From positions 1 through 5,505 of the forward strand of contig JAHFIK010000065.1 in the NCBI GenBank assembly GCA_023246415.1: 5,505 nucleotides of DNA. Reading direction: 5' to 3'. This DNA comes from Candidatus Uhrbacteria bacterium. Its GTDB lineage: Bacteria; Patescibacteriota; Patescibacteriia; 2-12-FULL-60-25. Numbering within the stretch: the stretch's first letter is position 1; each line of letters begins with the position of its first letter. The notes under the pieces were generated by a model. That model did no database searches. It was not told the DNA's origin and saw only the letters and a program-made list of their open reading frames with translations. The translations under genes and the position numbers were made by a program. Positions 1 to 5,380 of this stretch are shown here, piece by piece.

Positions 1-30
1 AAAGCAAAAGCGCGGGAGAGTTTCCCGCGC
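1..30 (-). terminator. Rho-independent terminator of the PurM-like gene
   Basis: A perfect 8-bp GC-rich stem (positions 10-17 with 23-30) closes a 5-base loop. Read on the minus strand, it is followed by four T, then GC, then three T at the window edge. It lies 50 bases downstream of the TAA of the minus-strand PurM-like gene, which is where its transcript would end. The U-tract is interrupted, and I cannot see beyond base 1. A smaller 5-bp stem at 49-61 lies between the stop codon and this hairpin and is probably incidental. Confidence 0.75.
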
Positions 31-80
31 CGTGCGTATGTAGAGAAGCGTCACACTGACGACGATCTCGTGGTGAGCAA

Positions 81-1184
81 TTACCGTACGCCGAGCGTGT
101 CACCGAGGTACTCAAGGTCCTTTGGCCGAATGACGACCTTCTTTGTTTGAGAGGCCTCGATATATCCGGCAAGAAACGCGCGCTGCCCAAGCTGAGCCGC
201 AATCGCGATCACCCGTTCGACGTCCTTGACCGGAACATAGAGTGCGAATCCAGCACCCATATTGAGATTCCCATAGGCTTCGCGATCGTCAACCGGACCA
301 AACTCCTGCATGCATTCAAAGATGGGCCGCGATGTCGGAAGCGTCTTAATGATATAGGCGAACGGTTGGACCAACCGCATCAGTTTTCTCCACCCATGTC
401 CGGTGATATTCACCGCATAATGGATATCAATTCGTTGCGTGAGGCAATCATCCACAAGACCAACGTAGATTTCCGTCGGATCGAGCAACGCCTCTCCGTA
501 CGTGCGCCCGTTGCGGAGCCGGGTCAGATATCCATCGGGCAATTTCTCACCGATCTCCCGCGCCAACGTTAATCCGTTCGCATGAATCCCAGAGCTCTCG
601 ACGAAGATGATCGCATCGCCATCTTGAACATTTCCTTTGATGCGTCGAGACTTCGGCTGAATGATCCCCATCGCAGAACCAGAAAGGAGTGATGCGCCAG
701 GAGCAACGACGCCTTTTAAGGTCGGCGTTTCACCGCCGCTGTACACCGCTCGTGAAAGCGTACACGCCTTCGTCCAACCCTCGATCAAATCTGTGCAACG
801 CGTTTCGTCTTCGAACCAGTTTGATGAAGCGACAGCAAGATGCATCGCAATTGAAAGCGGTATCGCGCCAAGGGTGACGAGGTCGTTCACGATCATCGCG
901 ACCGTGCATTGTGCGACCTGATCGTAATACGATTTGCCCGTCAGTTCGTACATGATGTCCGCAACGAGATTCTTCGTCCCAAGCCCTTCCTCAACATGGG
1001 CAAGAAAGGCGTAGGGTGTCTCGATGAGATAGGCGCTCTCTCCTCGGCTGGCTTCGTATTCCGAAAAGCCGAAACGCTCCAGATTCACTGCGGTCGTGCG
1101 GCCAAGCTTCTGCGCCGCGCGCTTGAACGGATCCATCGCATCATAATCCACGCCAACCCCGGCATAGGTCATTCCAGTCGTCAT
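81..1184 (-). CDS. PurM-like (AIR synthase family) ATP-dependent enzyme, variant subfamily
   Basis: This 367-residue protein has the PurM fold order. A Gly-rich AGVGVD start is at residues 8-13, and GLGTKN (67-72) matches the GVGTK nucleotide/phosphate motif. VNDLVTLGAIPL is at 99-110 and GGETPTLKG at 150-158. ESSGIHANGLTLAR (196-209) matches the family SSGxHSNG segment. LLDPTEIYV is at 233-241, NITGHG at 259-264 and NMGAGF at 308-313. In the family, PurM closes formylglycinamidine ribonucleotide to aminoimidazole ribonucleotide with ATP in cytosolic purine synthesis. The protein is slightly longer than the roughly 345-residue E. coli enzyme. It reads GHG where classical PurM has GGG, and lacks the usual following IPR segment. 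From memory, this variant recurs in Candidate Phyla Radiation bacteria. It could be a true AIR synthase or a related PurM-fold enzyme, so no symbol is given. The ATG at 1184 is chosen because GGAGG lies 6 bases upstream. No other purine gene is visible in the window. Confidence 0.87.
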   Translation of the reverse strand: MTTGMTYAGVGVDYDAMDPFKRAAQKLGRTTAVNLERFGFSEYEASRGESAYLIETPYAFLAHVEEGLGTKNLVADIMYELTGKSYYDQVAQCTVAMIVNDLVTLGAIPLSIAMHLAVASSNWFEDETRCTDLIEGWTKACTLSRAVYSGGETPTLKGVVAPGASLLSGSAMGIIQPKSRRIKGNVQDGDAIIFVESSGIHANGLTLAREIGEKLPDGYLTRLRNGRTYGEALLDPTEIYVGLVDDCLTQRIDIHYAVNITGHGWRKLMRLVQPFAYIIKTLPTSRPIFECMQEFGPVDDREAYGNLNMGAGFALYVPVKDVERVIAIAAQLGQRAFLAGYIEASQTKKVVIRPKDLEYLGDTLGVR

Positions 1185-1190
1185 TACAAT

Positions 1191-1195
1191 CCTCC
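1191..1195 (-). promoter_or_regulatory. Strong Shine-Dalgarno fixing the PurM-like start
   Basis: The minus strand reads GGAGG here, with a 6-base spacer to the ATG at 1184. It is the only textbook Shine-Dalgarno in the window and supports this ATG over the in-frame Met at residue 5. The 110-bp gap upstream (1185-1297) also holds a small hairpin (1223-1228 with 1233-1238) in the probable leader. I found no convincing -35/-10 pair there. Confidence 0.8.
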
Positions 1196-1294
1196 GAATT
1201 CAGTGTGTTGTGAGGTGCATCCCGCTTCTAAAGAAGCGATCTCTGCGCCGGGATCTTGATACAGAACAGTAAAAAGAGCAAGCCATCGCCCATC

Positions 1295-1320
1295 AAAAAT
1301 CCCGATCGCGGATCGGGATT
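1295..1320 (-). terminator. Rho-independent terminator of the protease/anchored-protein unit
   Basis: A perfect 10-bp stem (1298-1307 with 1311-1320) with a 3-base GCG loop is followed on the minus strand by T bases (five in a row counting the last two of the stem). It starts 30 bases downstream of the TAA of the 139-residue gene. It separates that gene from the downstream PurM-like gene, so the two are probably different transcription units. On the plus strand the flank is also T-rich, so the structure could act both ways, but no plus-strand gene reads into it. Confidence 0.85.
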
Positions 1321-1350
1321 ATTTGATTAGCCTGCCTGTCGATTACAGGA

Positions 1351-1770
1351 TTAGAACGGGACGAATTCCGTATTCGGCACACACACCTTTGGAGTCTGGC
1401 GTCCGGCCACGAGTGGACCGGTCCGAATGCATCCGTTATTCGGCGGACAATCGCGCTGTGACGTGCAAATCTGCTTCCCGCCAAAATACCGCACCCTCGG
1501 CTTCGTCGTTGGCGTCGTGCTCGTGGCGTCCGCAGTCGGATTGATCGTCGGCCGGAGCGCTGGAGCGCGCTGCGCCTGTGCCGCAATCGCCTGAAGGAGC
1601 CGTGCTTCCTGCGCCGCTGCATCCTTCCCCTGCTGCGAGATCCCTCCAAGCGCATACCCGATGGCAAAGGTGACAAACAGCAGAATGAGTGCGATCAGCC
1701 TTGAGTACCACGTCACTTTACTCCAAATAATCGGCATAGATTTGCTCGTTGAAGAATCAACTTCGTCCAT
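1351..1770 (-). CDS. Small single-pass membrane protein with a four-cysteine exterior domain
   Basis: I do not recognise this 139-residue protein as a named family. A short N-terminus with Lys10, Lys18 and Arg24 precedes one hydrophobic helix at about 24-43, suggesting N-in, C-out topology by the positive-inside rule. After it come an Ala/Gln-rich stretch (about 47-68), a Pro/Thr/Ser-rich linker (about 69-91) and a C-terminal block with Cys102, Cys108, Cys114 and Cys130. The C-x5-C-x5-C-x15-C spacing, with DCPP and NNGC around the middle cysteines, resembles small disulfide-knot modules of secreted proteins. This frame is preferred over overlapping minus frames because it alone gives a coherent helix-linker-cysteine design, and a terminator follows its stop. 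The start at 1770 has only a weak GGGG four bases upstream. It lies 71 bp downstream of the S53 peptidase gene on the same strand, so the two are probably co-transcribed. A partner or inhibitor role is speculation. Confidence 0.75.
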   Translation of the reverse strand: MDEVDSSTSKSMPIIWSKVTWYSRLIALILLFVTFAIGYALGGISQQGKDAAAQEARLLQAIAAQAQRAPALRPTINPTADATSTTPTTKPRVRYFGGKQICTSQRDCPPNNGCIRTGPLVAGRQTPKVCVPNTEFVPF

Positions 1771-1785
1771 TCTACCCCATCTGCA

Positions 1786-1818
1786 AGAGGTGAGCAGGCC
1801 ATCGACCCGCTCACCTCT
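1786..1818. repeat. Intercistronic 10-bp inverted repeat
   Basis: Arms 1786-1795 and 1809-1818 are perfectly complementary over 10 bp around a 13-base loop. The loop contains a further GG/CC pairing after one mismatch. It lies between the S53 peptidase stop and the start of the anchored protein. No T-tract follows on the minus strand, so it is not a standard terminator. It may be a transcript-stabilising or processing hairpin between two co-transcribed genes. One arm carries GAGGTG on the minus strand, but that is about 40 bases from the next ATG, too far to act as its Shine-Dalgarno. Confidence 0.6.
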
Positions 1819-1841
1819 CTACCGACTCTTACGTCCCTCCG

Positions 1842-3143
1842 TTAGAAGGCAGACATTCCGATCGGTGTTCCAAGTCCCGTTGGTCCATCAAATCCTGGAA
1901 CGGCCGTGCAGAGATACGACCCTCCGCAGCTTCCATTTGATCCAACCGTGACATCATTCACGTTCGAACTGTTCGCCTGGCTGTAGAGCAAGGCATTCGC
2001 GCGCGTTCCTGCAGGCACGCCGTGAAGCGCGTACACGGAGGCAACGAGCGGTGCGGCCAAACTCGTTCCACCAACTTGGAACCAACCCGTTTGACCGTTG
2101 TACGCAAATGAATCATAGACTGCAGCGCCCGTTGCAGGATCGGCGTCCGCAGAAATATCCGCGACCGTCCGTTTCGTGCAGGCGGCGTCATGCTGCCAGG
2201 ATGGTTTTGATTCATATCGGCTGCATCCGCTTCCCGCTCCGGCCCAGGCCGTTTCACTCAAATACGTCGAATCCGGATTCAAGAGGAGCGACGTGCCCCC
2301 AACCGCCGTGACGTACGGAGACGCCGCTGGGTACTGAACGCCATATCCGTTGTCGCCCGTGCTGAAGGTGAATGCAACGCCTGTCTTATTGAAGTGGCCG
2401 TCATACAAGAAACTCTCGAAGGTGGATTCGCCGCCGCCCCAAGATCCAGAGACGACTGTCGCTCCGTTCGACACCGCGGTATCCACAGCTTTCAACAAGT
2501 CGTTGTAACTACTCGAATTCGCTTCAACGAGAAGAATCTTGCAGTTCTGACAGGTGGCATGCGCCGCCTGAACGTCGAGCGCGATCTCAAGTCCCCACGA
2601 GGCGTTCGCCGCAGGGAGCGGAGTCGTTTTATTGTTCTGGTTCAGCTTTTGAAAACACGGGACGCTCGATGACTTGATGGTACCGGTACAGGTCGGAAGC
2701 TGAGGCAACCCGTACGTCGTACTGTAGACGCTCAAGTCGTTCGCGATATTCGGATGATCATACGCATCCACGATGGCGATAATCGGACCGGATGTTGCAT
2801 TCACGAAGGGATTGAGATGGTAGGCCGTCAAAAACTGCTGCGGCCCATATCCGTTCGGCAGCGTGCTCGTTGCCGCCTGACCAACATCGTTCAAGACCAC
2901 TTTTGCGTTACATGCCGCGGCACCGGTTCCTGGATCCGCATTGCACACCCGCTGATGCTTAATAGTCGCGAGCGAGGCCAATCGATCTGAGATGGAACGA
3001 TCCGTCTGACGCTGTTCCCATCGATCAAACCAGCTCAGTTGCGACTGGCCGTACGCGGCCGCGACATGCTGAACCGAGACACCGCCAATCACCGCGATCG
3101 CGATGATCAGTGACGCGAGGCTTCCCCTGAGATATTTCTTCAT
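1842..3143 (-). CDS. Secreted S53-family (sedolisin-like) serine-carboxyl peptidase
   Basis: This 433-residue protein starts with a Sec signal peptide: KK and R near the start, a hydrophobic core at about 9-24, and an AAA site with likely cleavage after Ala30. The catalytic domain begins near GYGPQQFLTAY (98-108). Catalytic residues fit S53: Glu186 and Asp190 in the E-x3-D pair of WGLEIALD, the oxyanion Asp264 in STGDNGYG, and nucleophile Ser361 in GGTSLAAP. Asp397 in NDVT plus the GFDGPTGLGTP segment (417-427) match the C-terminal calcium site. S53 enzymes are endopeptidases, usually of acidic pH optimum. Only about 65 residues separate the signal peptide from the catalytic domain, so the usual long activation pro-domain is absent. 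I recall similar short forms in secreted actinobacterial homologues. Ten cysteines fall in five neighbouring pairs (67/78, 152/163, 198/201, 307/322, 406/412), suggesting five disulfides. No clear Shine-Dalgarno precedes the ATG. Confidence 0.92.
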   Translation of the reverse strand: MKKYLRGSLASLIIAIAVIGGVSVQHVAAAYGQSQLSWFDRWEQRQTDRSISDRLASLATIKHQRVCNADPGTGAAACNAKVVLNDVGQAATSTLPNGYGPQQFLTAYHLNPFVNATSGPIIAIVDAYDHPNIANDLSVYSTTYGLPQLPTCTGTIKSSSVPCFQKLNQNNKTTPLPAANASWGLEIALDVQAAHATCQNCKILLVEANSSSYNDLLKAVDTAVSNGATVVSGSWGGGESTFESFLYDGHFNKTGVAFTFSTGDNGYGVQYPAASPYVTAVGGTSLLLNPDSTYLSETAWAGAGSGCSRYESKPSWQHDAACTKRTVADISADADPATGAAVYDSFAYNGQTGWFQVGGTSLAAPLVASVYALHGVPAGTRANALLYSQANSSNVNDVTVGSNGSCGGSYLCTAVPGFDGPTGLGTPIGMSAF

Positions 3144-3175
3144 AGCACTGGATCTTGTTTAAGAATGAATCACGT

Positions 3176-3204
3176 ACCATACGGGTTTTGACGAGACCGG
3201 ACAA
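3176..3204 (-). promoter_or_regulatory. Candidate sigma70-type promoter of the S53 peptidase gene
   Basis: The minus strand reads TTGTCC (3199-3204) and TATGGT (3176-3181) with a 17-base spacer. Each box matches consensus at four of six positions. The predicted start near 3169 gives a leader of about 25 bases to the ATG at 3143. The boxes are weak, and the call rests on spacing and position. Confidence 0.4.
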
Positions 3205-3239
3205 GATGGAGATATCAACATGCGCCTTACGGCGATTAG

Positions 3240-3309
3240 CGGATTACGAATTACGAATTAGCGAATTATCTAAGTTCGGATAATCCGCCAATTCGTAATT
3301 CGTAATCCG
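3240..3309. repeat. Long imperfect hairpin built of 7-bp iterations, divergent intergenic
   Basis: Arms 3240-3259 and 3290-3309 are perfectly complementary over 20 bp. Pairing resumes inside as 3 bp (3261-3263 with 3286-3288) and 6 bp (3265-3270 with 3279-3284), so nearly the whole 70-bp element folds. The left arm is an iteration: ATTACGA at 3243 and 3250, then ATTAGCGA at 3257 and ATTA. It is AT-rich and sits in the middle of the 262-bp gap between the divergent S53 and CorA genes. On the plus strand a TTCTTTT run follows by about 7 bases, but no plus-strand gene lies upstream to be terminated. The rest of the gap holds only the candidate promoters and a 10-bp palindrome (3325-3334). Confidence 0.9.
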
Positions 3310-3388
3310 TCAATTCTTTTAAACGATCGCGATCCATTAGACGCAGAGACTGTTCGCCGTCTTTTTCGAAGGCACACACCTTCCTGCA

Positions 3389-3397
3389 TGCTACAAT
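3389..3397 (+). promoter_or_regulatory. Extended -10 promoter of the CorA gene, near-leaderless
   Basis: TGCTACAAT is an extended -10 element (TGn followed by TACAAT, five of six consensus). The hexamer ends 8 bases before the ATG at 3406, so the transcript would begin within a few bases of the start codon. No Shine-Dalgarno is visible, which agrees with a leaderless or very short leader. No good -35 box is present, as is common for extended -10 promoters. Confidence 0.55.
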
Positions 3398-3405
3398 TCT
3401 GATAC

Positions 3406-4638
3406 ATGGCAGGGGCAAAAATCAGCGCATCCGTTCCGGATCGCATTTGCGTTGGGATTTGGTTTCAGCGGACCAACATTCATCTTCGAGAATTTTTTCG
3501 ATTTGCCCAAGGCACGTCGAAAATGTCCGGATTGGACCCCAAAAAACTGAACGGCCTCCGACAGCGCCTTCGCGTCACCGATCTCCATTTCCAGGAACGC
3601 GATCTTAACCTCCTCACGCTCCAGAGCGAAGGGATTGAGATCAGTATGACGGAAGACGGCGTCATCCTGTTATCAAAACGGGATGCGGACCTGCTCGCGG
3701 GCATGAAGTCGCTTGAGAAGTACTATCGCGACACGCTTGGGCCAACCATCAACTACCTCTTCAGCCGCGGCGCCCCGGTCCCAAAAACCCTTTCGAATCT
3801 CAAGGAGATTTTTCCGGTCATCGTGGTCACGCAGAATAAAGATGAGCAGGGCGTACAGGCCATTCATCGCCTCTTTAAAGAAGACGCATACGGATCCGCA
3901 CGCGCGTCGGACGTCACGATCTCATTCTCAAACACCCTCAGCATCTTCAATGTCCATGGAACATCCATGGACAGCGAGGAAATCGACGAGCTCCTCCGTC
4001 TGAGCGTCTTTTTCCGCGATCTCGAATCCCAGCTCACCTACTACCTCGAACTCCATCGCGATATCTGGGATGAGGTGTCGAGAATCCGCGAAACCCCCAG
4101 TCTGCGCTCGCGTGATTTTCCAAACGTCCGCAATAAAATTCTCGAGCTGACCAAAACACTCTCTTTTGTGGAAGCGCGCATTGCGCAAATGGGGAACATC
4201 CTAGAGGAACGCGAGGCGCTCATTTCTGATCGCGAACGCGCACGCCTCAAACAGCTTGAGCTGAACAGCTTCGAATCCCTCAAAGCCGATCAACGGTATG
4301 TGAGTGATCTCTGGAAGATGACCGAAGAGTACACGGAAAAAACGCTCGACTTGTTAAACACCCTGTACGAAGACAATGCGCAGCGCGGCACGCGCATCCT
4401 GAACTACCTCTTGTTCCTTACGGTTCTCACGAGTTTTTTCGGGATGAATATCGCCTTCCCCTGGCAACCGGAATGGCTGGATGAAAAAATCGCTTCCTAC
4501 ATCACGATTATCGCGATTGGGACGATCAGTCTCTTTGGCTATTTCCTGCTCACCCGATTCATTGATCGACAGAAATTCGAATTGCACGCGAAGAGGAAGC
4601 CGCCAGTTAAGAGTCAAGAGTCACGAGTTCAGAACTAG
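3406..4638 (+). CDS. CorA-family divalent cation (Mg2+) transporter
   Basis: A 410-residue protein with CorA architecture: a large cytosolic N-terminal domain, a long helical, charged region (about 190-330) and two C-terminal membrane helices (about 331-351 and 362-385). The signature GMN (346-348) closes the first helix, as FGMN rather than the usual YGMN. In the family, CorA forms pentameric channels for Mg2+ and sometimes Co2+ or Ni2+; GMN selects the hydrated ion. A short lysine/arginine-rich tail follows the second helix. The last ten codons are read from a degenerate 7-bp iteration (4611-4631), so that tail is probably not conserved. The ATG at 3406 is kept because an extended -10 sits 8 bases upstream. 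Met40 (3523) is an alternative, since residues 1-39 look atypical and only a distant AAGG precedes 3523. The stop overlaps that of the convergent HD gene by 4 bases. Which metal is carried cannot be told. Confidence 0.9.
   Translation: MAGAKISASVPDRICVGIWFQRTNIHLREFFRFAQGTSKMSGLDPKKLNGLRQRLRVTDLHFQERDLNLLTLQSEGIEISMTEDGVILLSKRDADLLAGMKSLEKYYRDTLGPTINYLFSRGAPVPKTLSNLKEIFPVIVVTQNKDEQGVQAIHRLFKEDAYGSARASDVTISFSNTLSIFNVHGTSMDSEEIDELLRLSVFFRDLESQLTYYLELHRDIWDEVSRIRETPSLRSRDFPNVRNKILELTKTLSFVEARIAQMGNILEEREALISDRERARLKQLELNSFESLKADQRYVSDLWKMTEEYTEKTLDLLNTLYEDNAQRGTRILNYLLFLTVLTSFFGMNIAFPWQPEWLDEKIASYITIIAIGTISLFGYFLLTRFIDRQKFELHAKRKPPVKSQESRVQN
3951..3973. repeat. Perfect 10-bp inverted repeat inside the CorA gene
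   Basis: Arms 3951-3960 and 3964-3973 pair perfectly around a 3-base loop, and each contains the 8-bp palindrome TCCATGGA. The element lies in codons for residues about 182-190 (NVHGTSMDS). It would form a tight mRNA hairpin. It may be chance; no role is evident. Confidence 0.6.
4611..4631 (+). repeat. Three degenerate 7-bp iterations at the CorA/HD convergent junction
   Basis: GAGTCAA, GAGTCAC and GAGTTCA follow one another directly. They lie inside the last codons of the CorA gene and encode the SQESRVQ-type tail just before the stop. The short period and junction position parallel the iterations at 3240-3309 and 5289-5352, though the sequence differs. Confidence 0.65.
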
Positions 4639-5264
4639 ATTCCGGCATCTTTTTCGATCTGCCAGAACCGTTCCATAAACTCATCGAACAGTGCGAGCAG
4701 TACGGCGTCCCATTCAAAATAGGGACGCTTTTTTGTTCGAATCTTCTCCGTATTAAATTGATAAAACGCGAACCGTTTCGACGTTAACTCTGGACGGCTC
4801 ATCTCGTGCAGGAATGGCGCCATCGCATCAATGGACTTCGCGAACTTCGCATCCAGACTCTCGCGCTGTTCCATTTCCGTGTAATACGCAAAGAGCTCCT
4901 CTGAGAGAAGCAATTTTGCTGCCGCCTCCTCTGAGACGGCATGCGCGTCTGTTTTGGTATACGCGAATTGATCACCGACCACCGTTTCGCCGATATCGTG
5001 AATCGAAAGCATAATCAGCGCACGCCCGAGATCCACCTCGTTCCGGTGCTCAATGAGCGAATGGAGAAATGACGCGATGATTGGTAAATGTCCGACATGC
5101 TCAATCAGCGGCTCGCGGAGCGCCGTCATGTTAATGGCGTAGTCCTTCAAAATCCCCGATTCCACCAGGCCCGTGTACCGTTCCTCCGTCACCATCGCCC
5201 GGTACGTGAAGGCGTACGCGCGCTGGAGCGAAATCAGCTTGTCAGCGATGGCTTGGGGTTCCAT
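4635..5264 (-). CDS. HD-domain phosphohydrolase, HDDC2/YfbR-like
   Basis: A 209-residue protein, about the usual length for the family, with the metal-binding HD pattern. An E-x4-H segment (REPLIEHVGHL) gives His56. HDIGETVVGD gives His89-Asp90, Glu93 and Asp98. KFAKSIDAMAPFL gives Asp146. The HDxxExxVGD form is that of the HDDC2/YfbR group, whose studied members are metal-dependent 5'-deoxynucleotidases. That substrate is an inference here. The protein is all-helical by appearance, cytosolic, with no signal peptide. The ATG at 5264 is preferred over an in-frame ATG at 5327, because the extra 21 residues would be read from the palindromic repeat and look non-protein-like. An extended -10 also lies just upstream of 5264. 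No Shine-Dalgarno is seen. The gene converges on CorA, and the two stop codons share CTAG (4635-4638) with no terminator between them. Confidence 0.85.
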   Translation of the reverse strand: MEPQAIADKLISLQRAYAFTYRAMVTEERYTGLVESGILKDYAINMTALREPLIEHVGHLPIIASFLHSLIEHRNEVDLGRALIMLSIHDIGETVVGDQFAYTKTDAHAVSEEAAAKLLLSEELFAYYTEMEQRESLDAKFAKSIDAMAPFLHEMSRPELTSKRFAFYQFNTEKIRTKKRPYFEWDAVLLALFDEFMERFWQIEKDAGI

Positions 5265-5274
5265 AGATTGAAAT

Positions 5275-5283
5275 ACTCTAACA
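5275..5283 (-). promoter_or_regulatory. Candidate extended -10 promoter of the HD gene
   Basis: The minus strand reads TGTTAGAGT, that is TGn followed by TAGAGT (four of six consensus). The hexamer ends 10 bases before the ATG at 5264, implying a leader of only a few bases. This agrees with the absence of a Shine-Dalgarno. Where a -35 would fall, the DNA is the GC-rich arm of the palindrome. Confidence 0.4.
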
Positions 5284-5288
5284 TAGAA

Positions 5289-5352
5289 TAGGTGCGTAGG
5301 TGCGTAGGCCGGATCCGGCCTACGCACCTACGCACCTACGGACCTACGGACC
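5289..5352. repeat. Perfect 50-bp palindrome extended by 8-bp tandem repeats
   Basis: Positions 5289-5338 form a perfect palindrome with 25-bp arms and no loop, centred on GGATCC between 5313 and 5314. The right arm is made of 8-bp units that continue beyond the palindrome: CCTACGCA at 5319 and 5327, then CCTACGGA at 5335 and 5343, ending with CC at 5351. The left arm holds two inverted units. The element separates the divergent HD and DUF1697 genes and covers the positions where both -35 boxes would lie. A T4 run follows at 5353, but no plus-strand gene lies upstream, so a terminator role is unlikely. Confidence 0.95.
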
Positions 5353-5366
5353 TTTTCGTATTGCGA

Positions 5367-5372
5367 TATACT
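5367..5372 (+). promoter_or_regulatory. Candidate -10 box of the DUF1697 gene, near-leaderless
   Basis: TATACT matches the -10 consensus at five of six positions and ends 8 bases before the ATG at 5381. That is the same gap as in front of CorA. No Shine-Dalgarno lies between. The -35 position (about 5343-5349) falls in the 8-bp repeats and has no consensus match. Confidence 0.5.
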
Positions 5373-5380
5373 TCCTCTCT

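Noticed and set aside
147..572. Plus-strand open frame of 141 codons
   Set aside because: It lies wholly antisense to the PurM-like gene, whose motifs are unambiguous, and its product has no recognisable feature.
1293..1711. Two overlapping minus-strand open frames (1293-1676 and 1436-1711) competing with the anchored-protein frame
   Set aside because: They give Arg/Ser-rich or low-complexity products without a domain, and one runs through the terminator hairpin. The 1351-1770 frame has a clear helix, linker and cysteine block.
1842..3143. Classical subtilisin (S8) identity for the peptidase
   Set aside because: There is no S8 Asp/His catalytic pair. The E-x3-D pair, the oxyanion Asp in STGDNG and the C-terminal calcium-site pattern define S53.
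3339..3366. Possible plus-strand terminator (AGACG and CGTCT arms followed by T bases) before CorA
   Set aside because: The stem is only 5 bp with a 14-base loop and a mismatch beyond, and no gene upstream on that strand needs termination.
4631..4660. Possible terminator at the CorA/HD convergent junction
   Set aside because: Only a 4-bp AGAT/ATCT pairing precedes the T-run, which is too weak to support.
81..5264. Reassignment of UGA to glycine, as in some Candidate Phyla Radiation lineages
   Set aside because: All five complete genes end in TAA or TAG, and none needs an in-frame TGA to complete its domain, so the window gives no support for recoding.
5265..5327. N-terminal extension of the HD protein starting in the palindrome
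   Set aside because: The 21 extra residues would be encoded by the 8-bp repeat and the promoter region, and they lack homology to HDDC2/YfbR starts. The Met at 5264 fits the family length.
5289..5352. CRISPR array or inverted terminal repeat of an insertion sequence
   Set aside because: Units are 8 bp with no spacers, and no transposase or second copy of the arm is in the window.
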